Position numbers and translations under genes: made by a program. From Lachnospiraceae bacterium (GTDB lineage: Bacteria; Bacillota; Clostridia; Lachnospirales; Lachnospiraceae): 10,125 nucleotides of DNA. How positions within the stretch are numbered: the first letter of the stretch is position 1; every line of letters begins with the position of its first letter. Below are positions 5,732-10,125 of the stretch, in pieces. Location: NCBI GenBank assembly GCA_009774535.1, contig VSNY01000142.1, forward strand, positions 1-10,125. The letters run 5' to 3'. A model generated the notes under the pieces. That model was not told where the DNA came from. It saw only the letters and a list, made by a program, of their open reading frames with translations, and searched no databases.

Positions 5732-8700
5732 TCAGCTGCTCTTTGCCGACTGTTCTTTCGCCAGGTTTTTCTGTGCCGTAGACAGCATCAGCTTGATCCG
5801 GTTTAACTGGTTTACTTCACTTGCGCCCGGATCATAGTCGATCGCGACAATGTTGGACAGCGGATACTGGCGGCGCAGTTCTTTGATTACGCCTTTGCCT
5901 ACGATATGGTTTGGCAGGCAGGCGAACGGCTGTGCGCAGACGATATTGTTCGTGCCGGAATGGATCAGTTCCAGCATTTCTCCGGTTAAAAACCAGCCTT
6001 CTCCCGTCTGATTGCCCTCGGATACGATCGGGGAGGCGTATGCGGCCAGCTGGCTGATTGGTATCGGCGGCTGAAAGTGCCTGCTTTTGGCAAATTCGGT
6101 TCTTGCGGCGCTGCGCAGCCATTCCAGCAGCCGGATTCCCATATGCGCCAGACGGGCGTCTTTTTTTGGCTTGCTCAGCATTTCAGACTTAAAATCCTGA
6201 TTGTAAAACGTATAGAGGAAAAAATCCATCAGGTCCGGCACGACTGCTTCCGCGCCTTCTGCTTCCAGCAGGTCGACCAGGTAGTTGTTTGCAGCGGGCA
6301 GGAATTTTACCAGGATTTCGCCGACAATGCCGACACGCGGTTTTTTGACTTTCTGCCTTGGCAGGTTGTCAAAGTCCCGGATAATGCCGCGGCACAGCTG
6401 CTTATATTTGTGGTGGGACAAAATCCGGTCCTGGGACAAAAATTCGACGACCTGCTGCTTCCATTTTTCATGCAGCTGGTTGGCGGAACCCGGGACTGCT
6501 TCATATGGCCTTGTCGCATACAGGCAGCGCATAAAAATATCGCCAAATTCCACAGCGTACATACCGTGCTGCAGCAGCGACGGCGTCAGGGTAAAGCCCG
6601 GATTTTTTTCCAGTCCGCTTAAGTTTAAGGAAATTACAGGTACGTGTGCATAGCCTGCTTTTTCCAGCGCGCGCCGGATAAAGCCGATATAATTGGAAGC
6701 CCGGCAGCCTCCTCCGGTCTGCGAGATAATAATCGCAGTCCGCTCCATATCGTATTTCCCGGAAGTCACCGCTTTCATAATCTGCCCGACGACCATCAGG
6801 GAAGGGTAGCAGGCGTCGTTATTGACATATTTCAGTCCGACATTGACGGAAGAGCGGTTGTCGTTGTCCAGGATCGCCAGGTGATAGCCGGATGCGATAA
6901 AGGCTGGTTCCAGCAGTTCAAAATGGATCGGCGACATCTGCGGGCAGAGGATCGTGTAGGTTTTGCGCATTTCTTCAGTAAATACGACCCGTTTAAAATC
7001 GGCGGAATGAATCTCGCGTTTTTTCGGGTTATTTTTCCGCACGCGGATCGCGGCCAGCAGGGAACGAATCCGGATACGCGCCGCGCCCAGATTGTTCACC
7101 TCGTCGATTTTCAGGCATGTATAAATCTTGCCGGATTTGGTTAAAATATCACTGACACAGTCGGAGGTAATCGCATCCAGGCCGCAGCCAAAGGAATTTA
7201 ACTGGATCAGATCCAGATGATCCACAGTCTTTACATAGTTGGCGGCTGCATAAAGGCGGGAATGGTACATCCATTGGTCCATAACCATCAGCGGGCGTTC
7301 CACAGGCTTTAAGTGCGAGATGGAATCTTCGGTCAGAACAGCGATGCCGCACGAATTTAATAACTCCGGAATCCCGTGATTGATTTCCGGATCTACATGG
7401 TAAGGGCGCCCGGCCAGTACGATGCCGTGCCTTCCGGTTTTCTTTAAGTAGGCAAGCGCTTTTTCGCCCTGTTTTTGCATATCCAGCCGTGCTTTTTGCA
7501 GTTCTTCCCAAGCGGCTTTGGCCGCAAGCGATACTTCCTGTTCCAGTATTTTAAAGCGCGGGCAGAACGTTTTGGCCAGTCCTTTTGTCAGTGTTTCCAG
7601 ATCTTTAAAGGACAAAAACGGGTTTAAAAATTCCATCTGTCCGTTTACGATTTCGTCTACGTTATTTTTAATATTTTCCGCGTAGGAAGTTACAATCGGG
7701 CAGTTGTAGTGGTTATTGGCAGTCGGAAATTCGTCCCGTTCAAACGGAATACACGGATAAAAGATGAAATCCGGTTTCTGCTCAATCAGCCACGCGATAT
7801 GCCCGTGCGTCAGTTTCGCAGGGTAGCACTCGGATTCGCTTGGGATACTGTCTATGCCAAGCTCATAAATCTGGTGCGAAGACTGCGGTGAAAGCAGTGT
7901 GCGAAAATGCAGTTTTTCAAAAAATACCGCCCAGAACGGATAATTTTCATAAATATTCAGCACACGCGGGATGCCGACCGTACCGCGCACAGCCGCTTCT
8001 TCAGGCAACGGCTGATAGTCGAAAATCCGTTTATTTTTATATTCATACAGGTTTGGAATATGGTGTTTATTTTTTTCCTTGCCAAGTCCGCGCTCACAGC
8101 GGTTGCCGGTAATAAAACGGCGTCCGTCGGAGAACAGATTGATCGTCAGCAGGCAGTGGTTTGTGCAGTGTTTGCATCTGGCAAGCTTGGTATCAATCGA
8201 AAGGGCATTGATCTGTGCAATGGACAGCATGGAAGAAACCGCCCCGTCTGTATGGCGCTCTCTGGCGATCAGCGCGGCGCCAAAAGCCCCCATAATTCCG
8301 GCAATATCCGGCCTTACGGCATGGACGCCCGAGATTTTTTCAAAACTGCGCAGTACGGCATTGTTGTAAAACGTGCCGCCCTGCACAACGACTTTTTTGC
8401 CGAGCTGTCCGGCATCCGTCAGCTTAATTACTTTAAACAGGGCATTTTTAATCACCGAATACGCAAGCCCGGCGGAAATATCCGCAACGGACGCGCCTTC
8501 TTTCTGCGCCTGCTTGACTTTGGAATTCATAAATACGGTGCATCTTGTTCCAAGGTCGATCGGATGGCTGGCAAACAGCGCTTCTTTGGCAAAGTCCTGT
8601 ACAGAAAAATTCAATGATTTTGCAAATGTCTCGATAAAAGAGCCGCAGCCCGAAGAGCAGGCTTCATTTAACTGCACGCTGTCGATCGTTTGATTTTTAA

Positions 8701-9994
8701 TACGGATACATTTCATATCCTGACCGCCGATATCCAAAATACAGTCTACATCCGGGTCAAAAAAAGCGGCTGCATAATAATGGGAGACGGTCTCAACTTC
8801 CCCTTCGTCCAGTTTTAGCGCAGCCTTAACGAGCGCTTCCCCGTATCCGGTAGAGCAGGCATGCACGATGCTTGCCTTTGCGGGCAGCTTGGCATAGATT
8901 TCCTGGATCGAGCGGATACAGGCAGACAGAGGACTGCCGTTATTGTTGGCGTAAAAAGAGTATAACAGGGAACCATCCGCGGCAATCAGCGCCGTCTTTG
9001 TCGTCGTTGAGCCAGCGTCTATCCCAAGAAAACAATCGCCCTCATAATCTTCCAGCCGCGCAGCCGCTACCTGGCTGCCGCTGTGGCTTTTTAAAAACGC
9101 ATCGTAATCTGCCTGGGAGGCAAACAGCGGTTCCAGGCGCTCGACTTCAAATTCCATATGAATTTCGCTGTCCAGTTTTTTTAACAGCGCTTCCAGCGGG
9201 ATAATCGCCTCTTCTTTTGTATTTAAGGCGGCGCCGATTGCCGCAAATAAATGAGAATTTTCCGGAAGCACCGCATGTGTGTCGTCCAGTTTTAAGGTGC
9301 GGATAAACGCGGCGCGCAGTTCTGATAAAAAGTGCAGCGGTCCGCCTAAAAACGCGACATGACCGCGGATCGGCTTACCGCAGGCAAGTCCGCTGATCGT
9401 CTGGTTTACGACTGCCTGGAAGATCGAAGCGGCCAGGTCTTCTTTGGTCGCTCCTTCATTGATCAGCGGCTGGATATCCGTTTTGGCAAATACGCCGCAG
9501 CGAGCCGCAATCGGATAAATTTCCTGGTAATTTTTGGCGTATTCGTTCAAACCGCATGCGTCTGTCTGGATCAGCGAAGCCATCTGGTCGATAAACGACC
9601 CGGTGCCTCCGGCGCAGATGCCGTTCATGCGCTGTTCTACATTTCCGCCTTCAAAATAAATAATTTTTGCGTCTTCGCCGCCTAGTTCAATGGCGACGTC
9701 AGTCTTAGGTGCGGTATGTTCCAGTGCCGAGGCAACGGAAATGACTTCCTGGACAAACGGGATTTCCAGGTGTTTTGCCAGAGTTAATCCGCCAGAGCCA
9801 GTGATCATCGGGAAGGTTGTGATATCGCCGAGTGTTTCATATGCCTGTTTTAACAGGCTGCCCAGGGTTTCGCGGATATTTGCGTAGTGCCGTTGGTAGT
9901 CCGCGAACATCAGCTGCCCGGATACGCCCAGGACGGCAACTTTAACTGTGGTGGAACCGATATCGATTCCGAGTCTGAAAGGTCCTTTTGTCAT
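5732..9994 (-). CDS. large fused acyl-CoA dehydratase activase: tandem BadF/BadG/HgdC-type ATPases plus DUF2229 and dehydratase-like regions
   Basis: A 1420-aa cytosolic iron-sulfur protein. ATPase domain 1 (1 to about 260) shows LGIDIGSTTVKV (D11), ELGGEDAK, ICAGGTGSF (C127), RCGVFAKTD (C166) and FLGGPLHFL. ATPase domain 2 (about 322-580) shows LGIDAGSTTTKT (D326), DIGGQDMK, EACSSGCGSF (C446, C450), TRCTVFMNSKV (C485) and VQGGTFYNN. Next come CKHCTNHC with a fourth cysteine (C607, C610, C614, C633), a DUF2229-like segment (about 670-850; C723, C748), a segment with LAGRPYHVDPEINHG and FGCGLDAITSDC (C937, C946), and a C-terminal dehydratase-like region (about 1000-1420; NDACYPS C1062, GGGCRASNY C1097, PFACLPNHIVGKG C1359). 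In the known family the activase hydrolyses ATP to push an electron into a dehydratase or reductase. Here both parts are fused, and the substrate is unknown. Start ATG at 9994 has AGGTGA four bases upstream. An in-frame ATG at 10108 is rejected because it has no ribosome-binding site and coincides with the expected transcript start. Confidence 0.93.
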   Translation of the reverse strand: MTKGPFRLGIDIGSTTVKVAVLGVSGQLMFADYQRHYANIRETLGSLLKQAYETLGDITTFPMITGSGGLTLAKHLEIPFVQEVISVASALEHTAPKTDVAIELGGEDAKIIYFEGGNVEQRMNGICAGGTGSFIDQMASLIQTDACGLNEYAKNYQEIYPIAARCGVFAKTDIQPLINEGATKEDLAASIFQAVVNQTISGLACGKPIRGHVAFLGGPLHFLSELRAAFIRTLKLDDTHAVLPENSHLFAAIGAALNTKEEAIIPLEALLKKLDSEIHMEFEVERLEPLFASQADYDAFLKSHSGSQVAAARLEDYEGDCFLGIDAGSTTTKTALIAADGSLLYSFYANNNGSPLSACIRSIQEIYAKLPAKASIVHACSTGYGEALVKAALKLDEGEVETVSHYYAAAFFDPDVDCILDIGGQDMKCIRIKNQTIDSVQLNEACSSGCGSFIETFAKSLNFSVQDFAKEALFASHPIDLGTRCTVFMNSKVKQAQKEGASVADISAGLAYSVIKNALFKVIKLTDAGQLGKKVVVQGGTFYNNAVLRSFEKISGVHAVRPDIAGIMGAFGAALIARERHTDGAVSSMLSIAQINALSIDTKLARCKHCTNHCLLTINLFSDGRRFITGNRCERGLGKEKNKHHIPNLYEYKNKRIFDYQPLPEEAAVRGTVGIPRVLNIYENYPFWAVFFEKLHFRTLLSPQSSHQIYELGIDSIPSESECYPAKLTHGHIAWLIEQKPDFIFYPCIPFERDEFPTANNHYNCPIVTSYAENIKNNVDEIVNGQMEFLNPFLSFKDLETLTKGLAKTFCPRFKILEQEVSLAAKAAWEELQKARLDMQKQGEKALAYLKKTGRHGIVLAGRPYHVDPEINHGIPELLNSCGIAVLTEDSISHLKPVERPLMVMDQWMYHSRLYAAANYVKTVDHLDLIQLNSFGCGLDAITSDCVSDILTKSGKIYTCLKIDEVNNLGAARIRIRSLLAAIRVRKNNPKKREIHSADFKRVVFTEEMRKTYTILCPQMSPIHFELLEPAFIASGYHLAILDNDNRSSVNVGLKYVNNDACYPSLMVVGQIMKAVTSGKYDMERTAIIISQTGGGCRASNYIGFIRRALEKAGYAHVPVISLNLSGLEKNPGFTLTPSLLQHGMYAVEFGDIFMRCLYATRPYEAVPGSANQLHEKWKQQVVEFLSQDRILSHHKYKQLCRGIIRDFDNLPRQKVKKPRVGIVGEILVKFLPAANNYLVDLLEAEGAEAVVPDLMDFFLYTFYNQDFKSEMLSKPKKDARLAHMGIRLLEWLRSAARTEFAKSRHFQPPIPISQLAAYASPIVSEGNQTGEGWFLTGEMLELIHSGTNNIVCAQPFACLPNHIVGKGVIKELRRQYPLSNIVAIDYDPGASEVNQLNRIKLMLSTAQKNLAKEQSAKSS

Positions 9995-10041
9995 ATTTTC
10001 ACCTGTTTCTTTTATATTTGGCTGCCGGTAAGGACGGGCGG

Positions 10042-10058
10042 CCATAGTTCTGCTATGG
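10042..10058 (-). promoter_or_regulatory. small hairpin in the 5' leader of the large leftward gene
   Basis: CCATAG and CTATGG form a perfect 6-bp stem with a five-base loop in the leader, 48 or more bases before the start codon. It has no U tract, so it is not a terminator by itself. It could be a mRNA-stabilising or regulatory element, or it could be chance. Confidence 0.35.
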
Positions 10059-10113
10059 AAAATGTTGATGTTTCTACTTATTAAAATATGCTTTGTTTCT
10101 GAAAACATTCTAC

Positions 10114-10119
10114 ATTATA
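10114..10119 (-). promoter_or_regulatory. -10 box of the large leftward gene (-35 box outside the window)
   Basis: On the minus strand positions 10119 to 10114 read TATAAT, a perfect -10 hexamer. A 17-base spacer would put the -35 box at about 10137-10142, beyond the window. Transcription would start near 10107, giving a leader of about 110 nt before the ATG at 9994. Confidence 0.5.
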
Positions 10120-10125
10120 CGACAC

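Noticed and set aside
7907..8617. A 236-codon open frame on the plus strand inside the large leftward gene
   Set aside because: It is antisense to conserved ATPase-domain codons, has no family resemblance and has no promoter or ribosome-binding site. The other plus-strand frames inside 5732-9994 are rejected for the same reason.
9995..10108. An N-terminal extension of the large leftward protein by 38 residues, to an ATG at 10108
   Set aside because: The extension has no ribosome-binding site and no family similarity. The perfect -10 box at 10114-10119 would put transcription start at about that position, while ATG 9994 has a good AGGTGA and leads directly into the first ATPase motif.

Overview
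The window looks like a piece of chromosome from a motile, anaerobic, low-to-moderate-GC Firmicute, most likely a Clostridia / Lachnospiraceae-type gut bacterium. Three things point there. The promoters are near-consensus sigma-A (TTGACA-17-TATAAT) and the ribosome-binding sites are strong AGGAGG or AAGGAG types. There is a dCache chemoreceptor. There is also a very large fused protein of the 2-hydroxyacyl-CoA dehydratase activase family, which is typical of strict anaerobes. The genus cannot be named from the sequence alone.

Layout: (1) Positions 1-237 hold the 3' end of an upstream reading frame. It seems to carry an in-frame stop and may be a decayed gene. (2) A methyl-accepting chemotaxis protein (358-2499) has its own promoter and a clear terminator, so it is a single-gene unit with no che genes beside it. 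(3) A rightward cluster follows. It holds a flavin-dependent nitronate monooxygenase / enoyl-reductase-like oxidoreductase with an unusual C-terminal cysteine motif (2736-3791), a HAD-family phosphatase (3883-4533) and methylenetetrahydrofolate reductase metF (4549-5409). The cluster starts from a perfect consensus promoter. A second, weaker promoter may lie before the HAD gene, which is tightly coupled to metF. (4) A convergent intergenic region (5410-5731) contains a 178-bp, MITE-like long inverted repeat with a central hairpin, then a strong terminator for the leftward gene. (5) One leftward gene (5732-9994, 1420 aa) fills the right half. A perfect -10 box and a short 5'-leader hairpin lie upstream of it, close to the window end.

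The large leftward protein is the most interesting object. It has two complete ASKHA-type ATPase domains in tandem. Each carries a pair of cluster-ligand cysteines exactly 39 residues apart (C127/C166 and C446/C485). A four-cysteine cluster motif (C607, C610, C614, C633) follows, and then cysteine-bearing dehydratase-like regions. In the classical system a homodimeric activase shares one [4Fe-4S] cluster between subunits and sends ATP-energised electrons to a separate dehydratase. Here both activase halves and a dehydratase-like partner are in one chain, which suggests a self-contained low-potential electron-transfer machine. No CoA-substrate pathway genes lie nearby, so its substrate cannot be read from context. 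This architecture occurs as large, mostly uncharacterised proteins in anaerobes; its function, not its existence, is the open question.
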